NCBI GenBank assembly: GCA_900321365.1
Contig: ONVT01000027.1
Location: forward strand, 1 to 8,395
DNA length: 8,395 bases
Reading direction: 5' to 3'
Source of the DNA: an uncultured Eubacteriales bacterium
GTDB lineage: Bacteria > Bacillota_A > Clostridia > Lachnospirales > Lachnospiraceae
Below the pieces are notes generated by a model. That model was given only the letters and a program-made list of their open reading frames with translations, was not told the origin of the DNA and searched no databases. The position numbers and the translations under genes are program-made. Of the stretch, positions 1 through 5,775 are shown piece by piece; the stretch's first letter is position 1; every line of letters begins with the position of its first letter.

Positions 1-96
1 CTTGATGCCATCCACGACACTGTGCATGAAATGGCGCGCGACGAGGCCAGACACGGCAAGGCGTTCAAGGGATTGTTGGAGAGGTATTTCGGATAA
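1..96 (+). CDS. Rubrerythrin-family protein, C-terminal end (partial, 5' end outside window)
   Basis: Only the last 31 codons and the TAA stop are present, in frame 1. The residues include [14 protein letters not shown] and end LLERYFG. The E-x-x-H in DEARHG matches the second iron-binding helix of the rubrerythrin diiron domain, which in this family reduces hydrogen peroxide with electrons from a rubredoxin domain or partner in the cytoplasm of anaerobes. The protein stops right after the diiron domain with no C-terminal rubredoxin domain. That fits either a reverse rubrerythrin (rubredoxin domain first) or a domain-only ferritin-like protein, and the missing 5' part would decide. It is not obviously linked to the sugar operon downstream, and a probable terminator lies between them. 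Confidence 0.8.
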   Translation, partial: LDAIHDTVHEMARDEARHGKAFKGLLERYFG

Positions 97-169
97 GTCC
101 AGATTAAGCGGCGTTTGTAGTATGTGTTAATCTGTTTTTAGATTATCCTGATCGAAAGGAGGTCACAAT

Positions 170-346
170 ATGCCTACAAATGAAAAGGAATATAACGGCT
201 ATCTGCTTGATCAGCTTCATGCGTTGCAGCGAATTGAGAAAATAGCAAAAAAAATAGGAAATGAGGAGCTGCTTGAAGCGATCGAGGAAGAAAAACGTTT
301 CGTTAATGAGAAACTTTATCAGAATCCTTCTCTTACAGCAGAGTAA
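170..346 (+). CDS. Small protein of unknown function, 58 aa
   Basis: I do not recognise this protein. It starts at an ATG six bases after a perfect Shine-Dalgarno, AAAGGAGGT (155-163), and ends at TAA, giving 58 residues. The sequence is highly charged and should be almost wholly helical: after a short N-terminal stretch (MPTNEKEYNGY), residues 12-50 show leucine/isoleucine spacing with many Glu and Lys (for example LLEAIEEEKRF), compatible with a short coiled coil or a helical hairpin. There is no signal peptide, membrane segment or cysteine. It lies 73 bases after the rubrerythrin stop with no clear promoter between them, so it may be co-transcribed with that gene. A hairpin follows 33 bases after its stop. 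Its codons are more AT-rich than those of the operon downstream. The strong ribosome site is the main reason to call it real. Confidence 0.65.
   Translation: MPTNEKEYNGYLLDQLHALQRIEKIAKKIGNEELLEAIEEEKRFVNEKLYQNPSLTAE
292..302 (+). promoter_or_regulatory. Possible auxiliary LacI-family operator inside the 58-aa ORF
   Basis: The 11-mer AAAACGTTTCG here is identical to the core of the two operators that flank the promoter at 436-464. The centre of its AAACGTTT palindrome lies 149 bp and 184 bp upstream of their centres. An exact 11-base match by chance in this short region is unlikely, although the coding context (Lys-Arg-Phe) and A-rich composition make it somewhat less surprising. LacI-family repressors often use distant auxiliary sites for DNA looping. 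The looping role is inference. Confidence 0.4.
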
Positions 347-378
347 CAAACAAGAAAGTGTTTACAGGATTCATTTTT

Positions 379-408
379 GAAGGAGTGGTTCAGATGAACC
401 ACTCCTTC
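379..408 (+). terminator. Hairpin terminator after the small ORF
   Basis: A 13-bp perfect stem, GAAGGAGTGGTTC paired with GAACCACTCCTTC, is closed by the tetraloop AGAT. It begins 33 bases after the stop of the 58-aa ORF. The downstream tract TTCTCG is T-rich but short, so this is not a textbook U-tract. The flanking TTTTT (374-378) and AAAAAA (416-421) could extend the pairing across an internal loop. Its position between a finished transcript and a fresh promoter supports a terminator. Confidence 0.6.
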
Positions 409-435
409 TTCTCGTAAAAAATCCCAAATAAGCTC

Positions 436-464
436 TTGACAAAACGTTTCGCGCAGTTAATAAT
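436..464 (+). promoter_or_regulatory. Sigma-A type promoter of the sugar operon
   Basis: A perfect -35 box TTGACA (436-441) is followed by a 17-bp spacer and the -10 box AATAAT (459-464; five of six bases match TATAAT). Transcription would start near 471, giving a leader of about 80 bases before the GTG start of the repressor gene. One operator overlaps the last base of the -35 and the start of the spacer. The other covers the expected start site. No comparably good promoter was seen before any later gene of the cluster. Confidence 0.8.
440..452 (+). promoter_or_regulatory. LacI-family operator O1 (overlaps -35 and spacer)
   Basis: The site CAAAACGTTTCGC contains the perfect palindrome AAACGTTT (442-449) with the central CG typical of LacI/GalR operators. 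Bound repressor here would block RNA polymerase at the -35/spacer. The repressor gene starts about 100 bases downstream and its hinge helix carries the Leu (L54) that intercalates at a central CG step in this family, so autoregulation is the natural inference. Confidence 0.75.
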
Positions 465-470
465 GTGTAT

Positions 471-490
471 AGCGCAAAACGTTTCGCTCT
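471..490 (+). promoter_or_regulatory. LacI-family operator O2 (over transcription start)
   Basis: The core CAAAACGTTTCGC (475-487) is identical to O1. Here the dyad extends further: 8 of 10 positions on each side of the central C|G (480/481) are complementary, running from AGCGC on the left to GCTCT on the right. It lies just after the -10 box, over the predicted start site. The O1-O2 centre spacing is 35 bp, about three and a third helical turns, so the two dimers would not sit exactly on the same face. Confidence 0.75.
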
Positions 491-549
491 TATAGTTGTC
501 TGTCAGATTAACGAAGTCTGTTTTTGAGCAGGAGTATGGAGGCGAAGAG

Positions 550-1581
550 GTGGCTGCAACAATACGGGACATCAAGAATATGACTGGCCTCTCGCTTGCG
601 ACGATTTCAAAGTACCTGAACGGGGGGAACCTCCTTCCGGAGAACAGGGAGAAGATCGAGAAGGCGATCCGGGAACTCCACTATGAAGTAAATGAGATGG
701 CCCGCGGTCTTGTGACCAGCCAGAGCAAGACGATCGGCGTTGTTGTATTTGACATATCGAATGTATTTACCTGCACGATCCTTCAGTTTCTGGGGGAGCA
801 CCTGAGGGAGGCCGGGTACGCGGCCATGATCTGCGACTCGCAGAACGATCCCGTGCTGGAGAAGGAGAACATTCACTTTCTGCTTGGAAAGAAAGTGGAT
901 GGACTGATCGTCATCCCGGTCGCGAAGGATTCAGGTTTTCTGGAGCCGGTCTTCCGGAACCAGATTCCGGTGGTTCTTCTGGACCGATCGCTGCATGATG
1001 CGAGGACCGACTGCGTGAAGGTCAACAACAGGGAGGCCTCCTATGAGGCGCTCGGCATGCTGGCGGATTACGGGCACCACAGAATCGCCCTGATCAGTGC
1101 CGACAATGTAAGCACCGGGCAGGAAAGACTGGAAGGATGCCTGGAGCTTCTGAAAGACCGGGGGATCGGGATTCCTCCCGAATACCTGAAGGTCGGTTCG
1201 CACAGCATCGAGCACGGATACCGGAGCATGCAGGAGCTTCTGCAGCTTGACGACAGGCCGACGGCGGTATTCATGGGAAACTTTGAGATTATCCTGGGAG
1301 CTGTTCTGGCAGTCAATGAATCCCAGTACCAGTGCCCGGAGGATCTGTCCCTGCTGGGATTTGACGACCTGATCATTTCGAACCTGTCTAATCCGAAGCT
1401 GGTTCTGGTTGTCCAGCCCCTTAAGCAGATGGCCGAGGAGGCGGTCCGGTTGCTGATGGAGCGGATCGAGCAGAGACGGAATCCGGACAGTCAGGAAGAA
1501 GAGGAAAAGCCGGACGATCATGTAGAGCTGGTTCTGAGAGCAAGCATCGCACAGGGTGAATCGATCGCCCGCTGCGGATGA
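550..1581 (+). CDS. LacI/GalR-family transcriptional repressor
   Basis: This is a DNA-binding repressor of 343 residues, the usual length for the family. I choose the GTG at 550 because GGAGG (538-542) lies seven bases upstream and because the protein then begins with a normal helix-turn-helix, (M)AATIRDIKNMTGLS. The longer frame from TTG 496 has no such site and would start too close to the operator. The recognition helix is S15-L-A-T-I-S20-K21, close to CcpA's M-A-T-V-S-R but with Leu and Lys at the base-reading positions. The hinge helix N48-EMARGL54 has the intercalating Leu. From about residue 62 (TIGVVVFD) a periplasmic-binding-protein-like sugar sensor fold follows, including LLGFDDL near residue 280, typical of the family. 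A short acidic stretch (QEEEEKPDD) near the C-terminus is unusual. It probably represses its own operon through O1 and O2 until a substrate or metabolite binds. The ligand is not predictable from the sequence. Confidence 0.93.
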   Translation: MAATIRDIKNMTGLSLATISKYLNGGNLLPENREKIEKAIRELHYEVNEMARGLVTSQSKTIGVVVFDISNVFTCTILQFLGEHLREAGYAAMICDSQNDPVLEKENIHFLLGKKVDGLIVIPVAKDSGFLEPVFRNQIPVVLLDRSLHDARTDCVKVNNREASYEALGMLADYGHHRIALISADNVSTGQERLEGCLELLKDRGIGIPPEYLKVGSHSIEHGYRSMQELLQLDDRPTAVFMGNFEIILGAVLAVNESQYQCPEDLSLLGFDDLIISNLSNPKLVLVVQPLKQMAEEAVRLLMERIEQRRNPDSQEEEEKPDDHVELVLRASIAQGESIARCG

Positions 1582-1661
1582 AAACAGAATCCCGCAGTGG
1601 ATGAGAACAGAATCTCGTTGTGGATAAGCGCTGAACCCCGCCGCAGATGATCACTGATCTC
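1570..1661. repeat. Four degenerate tandem copies of a 23-bp unit
   Basis: The units lie at 1570-1592, 1593-1615, 1616-1638 and 1639-1661. Each starts CG, keeps G at unit position 5 and GAT or AGAT near positions 8-10, and has GA near positions 18-19. Units 1 and 2 match at 19 of 23 positions. Units 2 and 3, and units 1 and 4, match at about 15 of 23. A shortened fifth copy (CGCAGGCGGGAACAGATT, 1661-1678) may follow. The array starts in the last codons of the repressor gene. Because 23 is not a multiple of three it is not a coding repeat. Its function is unknown. Confidence 0.7.
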
Positions 1662-1727
1662 GCAGGCGGGAACAGATTGGTCAGATATCAGATAAAGCGA
1701 ACGGTCATAGAGGAGGAGGGTAATACT

Positions 1728-2732
1728 ATGGTGGATCCGAATACGGTCCCGGCGATGCGCCTGGGTGACGGCGGCACGATTCCCTGCGTCGGAATGGGGA
1801 CATTTGGCTCGGACAGAGTCAGCCCGGAGGAAGTAGCCGGAGCGGTTGCCGGCGGGATCAGGGCAGGATACAGGCTTTTCGACTGCGCTGCCTGCTACGG
1901 GAATGAGGCCGAGATCGGGGAAGTCTTCAGGACAGCCTTTGAGGAGAAGGTTGTGGAGCGGAAAGACCTGTTCATCATGACGAAGGTCTGGAATGACATG
2001 CACCGCGAGGTGAGGAAGTCTTGCCTGAAGAGCATCGAGGATCTTCAGTGCGAATATCTGGACATGCTGTTCATCCACTGGCCGTTCCCCAACTACCATG
2101 CGCCGTTCTGTGACGTGGATTCCAGGAATCCGGATTCAAAGCCGTTCTCGGTGCAGGAGTTCCTTGACACCTATCGCCAGATCGAGGCACTTGTGGACGA
2201 GGGTCTGGTCCGCCATATCGGAATCTCCAACATGACGATTCCGAAGCTGAACGCGGTTCTGGATCAGCTCCGTATCCATCCGGCGGCCTGCGAGTCGGAG
2301 ATGCATCCCTGCTTCCAGCAGCAGGAGATCCTGGACTATCTGAAGGCACACGACATCCTTCCGATCGCCTATATGCCGCTCGGATCGCCGAGAAGGCCGG
2401 AGCGCGACATCGAGCCGGATGACATTGCCGATATGCAGATGCCTGAGTTGAAGAAGATCGCTGAGGCGCACGGTGTGCATCCCGCCATCATCTGCCTGAA
2501 ATGGGCGCTGCAGCGCGGGACTCTCCCGATCCCGTTCTCGGTGCACAATTTCGAGGCGAACCTGCGCGCTGCGGTGACGGAGAAGCTGACCGATGACGAG
2601 ATGGCCGTGATCAATACGCTCGAGAGGAGCAACCGCCTGGTCAAGGGACAGGTCTTCCTGTGGGAAGGAGCGAAGAGCTGGCACGACCTGTGGGACGAGG
2701 ACGGCGTCATTGTGGACTGCACAGACTGCTGA
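1728..2732 (+). CDS. Aldo-keto reductase family oxidoreductase
   Basis: This is a cytoplasmic NAD(P)H-dependent reductase of aldehydes or sugars, 334 residues long and slightly longer than many bacterial members (about 280-320). I choose the ATG at 1728 because AGGAGGAGGG (1711-1720) lies seven bases upstream; the frame stays open to 1647 but without a ribosome site. The TIM-barrel start GGTIPCVGMGTFG is typical. The full catalytic tetrad is visible: D52 and Y57 in FDCAACYGNE, K86 in MTKVW, and H117 in LFIHWP. RHIGISN follows at about residues 163-169. The C-terminal cofactor motif is atypical: IPFSVHNFEANL has Phe270 where the family usually has Lys (IPKS) and Asn where the following Arg is usual. 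Those residues normally hold the 2'-phosphate of NADPH, so NADH use is possible. It sits between the repressor and the zinc dehydrogenase, suggesting a paired redox step on the imported compound. The substrate is unknown. Confidence 0.92.
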   Translation: MVDPNTVPAMRLGDGGTIPCVGMGTFGSDRVSPEEVAGAVAGGIRAGYRLFDCAACYGNEAEIGEVFRTAFEEKVVERKDLFIMTKVWNDMHREVRKSCLKSIEDLQCEYLDMLFIHWPFPNYHAPFCDVDSRNPDSKPFSVQEFLDTYRQIEALVDEGLVRHIGISNMTIPKLNAVLDQLRIHPAACESEMHPCFQQQEILDYLKAHDILPIAYMPLGSPRRPERDIEPDDIADMQMPELKKIAEAHGVHPAIICLKWALQRGTLPIPFSVHNFEANLRAAVTEKLTDDEMAVINTLERSNRLVKGQVFLWEGAKSWHDLWDEDGVIVDCTDC

Positions 2733-2766
2733 ATGCTGCTGACTACAGAAGCAAGGTCATTTGATC

Positions 2767-2800
2767 CGATGATCACACAGCAAACGCCGCGGGATCATCG
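2767..2800. repeat. Inverted repeat in the AKR-dehydrogenase gap
   Basis: CGATGATC (2767-2774) and GATCATCG (2793-2800) are perfect reverse complements with an 18-base loop. A competing pairing, GATCC (2763-2767) with GGATC (2792-2796), is also possible. The element lies in the 191-base gap before the dehydrogenase gene, and no U-tract follows. It could be an mRNA hairpin (stability or processing) or a protein site. The rest of this gap shows no promoter that I can support. Confidence 0.4.
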
Positions 2801-2923
2801 AGGGAAGATGCCGGAAAACCAATATCTGTGATGAGATACAGAAATAGCAGGAACAGATCCTGAAAAGGACAATCCCCGGCAGACAGTCCGGGAAGGGCAC
2901 AACACAAACAGGAGGAAGAGAGT

Positions 2924-4000
2924 ATGGAAGCCAAAAAGATCATCCCGCGCAGCATGAGAGGAGCCACCCTGCCGGGAAACAGCACGGTTGAGATGAAGGA
3001 TTTTGAGGTGCCGACCCCCGGATTCGGTCAGGTGCTGGTCCAGACCAAGGCGAGCACGATCTGCGGTTCTGACATCCGCGCGATCTACAGAGAGCACACC
3101 GGCAAGGGCGCGGAGGGTTATATCCCCGGCATGATCGCCGGACATGAGCCCTGCGGAGTGATCGTGCAGGAAGGCCCCGGCCTCAAGGAATTCAAGGCGG
3201 GAGACCGCGTGATCGTGTATCACATCTCCGGATGCGGCGTCTGCTACAACTGCCGCATGGGTTATATGATTGCCTGCTCGAATCCCACCTGGCGCCAGGC
3301 ATACGGCTGGCAGAGGAACGGCGGCATGGCCCCCTACATCCTCTGCGACGAGAAGGACCTGATCCATCTTCCGGACGAGCTGACCTACAAGGACGGCGCG
3401 CAGGTTGCCTGCGGATTCGGCACGGTTTACGAGGCCCTTGAGAAGATCGGCATCTGCGGAAATGACGCAGTTCTGGTCACCGGACTTGGCCCTGTCGGCC
3501 TTGCCACCCTGATGCTGGCAAAGGCGATGGGCGCGGACAAGCTGATCGGCGTCGAGATGAATGACTACCGGATCGAGCTCGCGAAGAAGCTGAACCTTGT
3601 GGACTATGTCTTCAAACCGACGGATCACACCGTGCAGGATATCCTGGATGTGACGGGCGGAAAGGGCGTTGAGCGCGCGATCGACTGCTCCGCGTCTGAC
3701 GCCGGACGCCAGACCTGTGTGAGAGCTTCCAAAGAATGGGCAAAGATCGCGCTGGTCGGCGAGGGCAATACCATGACGCTGAATCCGAGTCCGGACATGA
3801 TGCACTCACAGAAGACCATTTACGGATCCTGGGTCACCTCCACATGGAAGATGATGGACCTGGTTGACCGTCTTGTGAGATGGAACATCCATCCCGGAGA
3901 CCTGATCACGGACGAGTTCCCGATCGAGCGCGCGGATGAGGCATACGCCCTCATGGCCAGCGGCAAGTGCGGGAAGGTCGCGGTCGTCTATCCGGATTGA
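2924..4000 (+). CDS. Zinc-dependent medium-chain alcohol/polyol dehydrogenase
   Basis: This 358-residue MDR-superfamily enzyme should catalyse NAD(P)-linked oxidation of an alcohol to a ketone or aldehyde in the cytoplasm. The ATG at 2924 follows GGAGG (2911-2915) by eight bases. Catalytic zinc ligands are C47 (in STICGSD), H74 (in AGHEP) and probably C163 (in ACGFGT). The last is the Cys seen in classical alcohol dehydrogenases, where sorbitol/iditol-type enzymes usually have Glu. The structural zinc lobe is complete: C104, C107, C110 and C118. The Rossmann fingerprint GLGPVG is at 187-192, and an acidic residue, E211 in GVEMND, ends the second strand and favours NAD(H). The length is normal for the family. 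It follows the AKR after a 191-base gap and presumably works on the same substrate or its product. Threonine-, butanediol- or inosose-type dehydrogenases share this fold, so the exact reaction is open. Confidence 0.92.
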   Translation: MEAKKIIPRSMRGATLPGNSTVEMKDFEVPTPGFGQVLVQTKASTICGSDIRAIYREHTGKGAEGYIPGMIAGHEPCGVIVQEGPGLKEFKAGDRVIVYHISGCGVCYNCRMGYMIACSNPTWRQAYGWQRNGGMAPYILCDEKDLIHLPDELTYKDGAQVACGFGTVYEALEKIGICGNDAVLVTGLGPVGLATLMLAKAMGADKLIGVEMNDYRIELAKKLNLVDYVFKPTDHTVQDILDVTGGKGVERAIDCSASDAGRQTCVRASKEWAKIALVGEGNTMTLNPSPDMMHSQKTIYGSWVTSTWKMMDLVDRLVRWNIHPGDLITDEFPIERADEAYALMASGKCGKVAVVYPD

Positions 4001-4141
4001 TCTGAAGAAGCGCTGGCGGCGCCGGCAAAATGCCTGGTGCTGCCTGCAGCTGTCGGATAAAGTGAAGGCACGGGGTAAGATCCAGATGAAGCAGACCGGA
4101 CTGAATCACATCACGAGACAACAGATAAGGAGGCTCTGCCG

Positions 4142-4738
4142 ATGTACCAGATGAGTCCGGTATGGCAGGAGTATTACATCCAGCTGGAACCGGACAGGCG
4201 TAAGGAGCTGCTTCACCGTCTCCTGAAAGAGGAGGCGGATGACGGGGCGAATGCCGTCCGGCAGAAGCTCTTTTCCCTCCGCTACATGGAGGAGGGGAAA
4301 ACGGAACCGTCCGTTGACCGCTGGCTGTGGGCGTGTGTGAATTTCGTCCAGGTTTTCAGTACCTCCCGGTTCCTCAAGAGAGGAGGGAGGAAGGAAGTGG
4401 AGCAGTTCCTGGACAGCTCCGGCTACCGGGAAGCCTTAAGTGCGGGAGAGCGCGGCGAAACAGCACTGTACTGGGAGATCAGGAACGCCGCGAAACGCTA
4501 CTTCAAAACCTGCATGGGATCGGAGTACAGAAGATCCCTCTTCGGGCTGCTCAGTCCGAACGCGTCGGACCAGAAGAGACAGATGTGCCTGGAAGTGTGG
4601 AGGATGACCGAGGGCCTGGAGAAACGGCTCGGCATGCAGGAAGAGCTGAAGCTCTGGACGAAGGCGGTACAGGACGAATACCGGACCACGGATCCGTCCG
4701 CGCCGGCAAGGCTTAAGGAAATATCCGAAAAGAGCTGA
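4142..4738 (+). CDS. Uncharacterised 198-aa helical protein of the sugar operon
   Basis: I do not recognise a named family. The start is firm: ATG 4142 follows AAGGAGG (4127-4133) by eight bases. The protein is soluble with no signal peptide or membrane segment, and should be mainly alpha-helical with many Arg, Lys and Glu. Notable parts are an aromatic N-terminus (MSPVWQEYYIQL), a Trp-rich segment near residue 62 (RWLWACVNFVQVF), a basic patch (FLKRGGRKEVEQFL, about residues 77-90), and RYFKTCMGSEYRRSLFGLL at about residues 118-136. Three cysteines are spread out and form no zinc motif. No catalytic signature is visible. It lies 141 bases after the dehydrogenase and 38 bases before permease 1, so it is probably co-transcribed with the transporter. 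It could be an accessory or regulatory protein of the pathway, but nothing in the sequence shows which. Confidence 0.85.
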   Translation: MYQMSPVWQEYYIQLEPDRRKELLHRLLKEEADDGANAVRQKLFSLRYMEEGKTEPSVDRWLWACVNFVQVFSTSRFLKRGGRKEVEQFLDSSGYREALSAGERGETALYWEIRNAAKRYFKTCMGSEYRRSLFGLLSPNASDQKRQMCLEVWRMTEGLEKRLGMQEELKLWTKAVQDEYRTTDPSAPARLKEISEKS

Positions 4739-4776
4739 CTGGAAGGAAAAGTGCTTTCAGGGAGGAGGAGAAATCG

Positions 4777-5754
4777 TTGGATAAGATCAAGCAGAATCCA
4801 GTTATAAAGAAGTTGGGATTTAACCGGATCATACTGTTCCTGATCCTGCTTCTGATGTATGCGGTGTTCTCGGTGATCATCCCGGGATTTGCCGGTATGG
4901 ACAGGATCATGAGCATTCTGAACTATGCTTATTTCCTGGGCTTTCTTGCGCTCGGCGTTACCTTTGTCATCGCGACCGGAGGCATCGATTTCTCGATCGG
5001 TCCGGTGATGTTCTGCTGTGCGCTGATGTCAGGCTATACACTGAATACCTATGGAGCGCCGGTCATCGTCTCCCTGCTTCTGAGCATCCTGATCGGCTTT
5101 TGCTTCGGCTGCTTCAACGGATCCCTGGTGGCATATGTCGGGGTTCCGCCTTTCATCGTCTCCATGGCGACCATGAATATCGCAAAGGGACTCGGCTCCG
5201 TGTTCACCAAGACACAGTCGGTCAGCTGGCCGCAGGGCAATGACCCCTCCGGCAACGGCTGGTTCCGGAACCTGGTCAAGGTAGGAGGCGTCCCGACAGG
5301 CCTCATCGTCTTTGTCATTGCTATTGTGGTTCTCTATATCGTGATGAACAACACGAAGGCCGGCCGTTATATTCTCTGTCTCGGAAGCAACAAGGAAGCC
5401 GTGCGTCTGTCCGGCGTCAATGTCCGCAAGTGGCAGATGCTGGCGTACGTTATCTGCGGCCTCATGGCCGGAATCGCAGCGATCTTCTTTGTCGGCGCGT
5501 ACACGACGGTGCAGCCGGGCCTGGGCGATACCTACAACAATGAAGCCATCGCGTCCTGCGTCATGGGAGGAACCTCCATGGCTGGCGGTCTTGCGTCAAT
5601 CGGAGGAACCGTGATCGGCGTATTTGTCATATCCCTCCTGCAGGAGGGCATCATGGCACTCCGTATGACCAAGGAAGTGCAGATGATCATCACCGGCATC
5701 ATCGTTATCGTGTTCGTCTACGCGGATGTCTCGGCACGACGCCGCAAGAACTGA
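4777..5754 (+). CDS. Sugar ABC transporter permease 1 (RbsC/BPD_transp_2 family)
   Basis: This inner-membrane channel subunit of a monosaccharide-type ABC importer has 325 residues, normal for RbsC-like proteins. The start is TTG 4777, supported by GGAGGAGG (4761-4768) eight bases upstream and a following short basic N-terminus (MDKIKQNPVIKKLGF). About nine or ten hydrophobic segments are visible, the first at about residues 17-36 and the last at about 301-318, with a basic tail (RRRKN). Family marks are GVTFVIATGGIDFSIG in the second/third segments, VPPFIVSMATM, and the cytoplasmic coupling region GSNKEAVRLSGVNVRKWQ followed by YVICGLMAGIAA. A loop near residue 150 (SWPQGN...NGWF) resembles one in permease 2 (IPWPT...NGWF), suggesting that the two diverged from a common two-permease ancestor. 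It ends 21 bases before the ATPase start and is clearly in the same operon. Confidence 0.95.
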   Translation: MDKIKQNPVIKKLGFNRIILFLILLLMYAVFSVIIPGFAGMDRIMSILNYAYFLGFLALGVTFVIATGGIDFSIGPVMFCCALMSGYTLNTYGAPVIVSLLLSILIGFCFGCFNGSLVAYVGVPPFIVSMATMNIAKGLGSVFTKTQSVSWPQGNDPSGNGWFRNLVKVGGVPTGLIVFVIAIVVLYIVMNNTKAGRYILCLGSNKEAVRLSGVNVRKWQMLAYVICGLMAGIAAIFFVGAYTTVQPGLGDTYNNEAIASCVMGGTSMAGGLASIGGTVIGVFVISLLQEGIMALRMTKEVQMIITGIIVIVFVYADVSARRRKN

Positions 5755-5775
5755 TCGAAAGGAGAAGGAGAGAAG

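Noticed and set aside
128..145. TAATCT/AGATTA hairpin with a T-rich loop before the 58-aa ORF
   Set aside because: It is only six A/T-rich pairs with the T-run in the loop, not after the stem. It is too weak to call a terminator.
440..490. Catabolite-control (CcpA cre) sites instead of dedicated operators
   Set aside because: The central AAACGTTT fits, but the outer TG and CA of the cre consensus are missing on both sites, and the two copies are identical beyond what a cre site needs. Cross-binding by CcpA is still possible.
496..549. N-terminal extension of the repressor from TTG 496
   Set aside because: No ribosome site precedes 496, the extension does not resemble a LacI N-terminus, and GGAGG (538-542) with GTG 550 gives the normal helix-turn-helix start.
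1647..1727. N-terminal extension of the aldo-keto reductase from ATG 1647
   Set aside because: It lies within the repeat-rich gap, lacks a ribosome site, and the family N-terminus begins just after ATG 1728, which has a strong Shine-Dalgarno.
2733..2831. 32-codon ORF directly after the AKR stop
   Set aside because: It has no ribosome site, the peptide is not recognisable, and a run of this length is expected by chance.
2795..3805. 336-codon open frame on the minus strand, antisense to the zinc dehydrogenase
   Set aside because: It is a shadow of GC-rich codon use opposite a well-supported enzyme gene. The translation is low-complexity and resembles no family.
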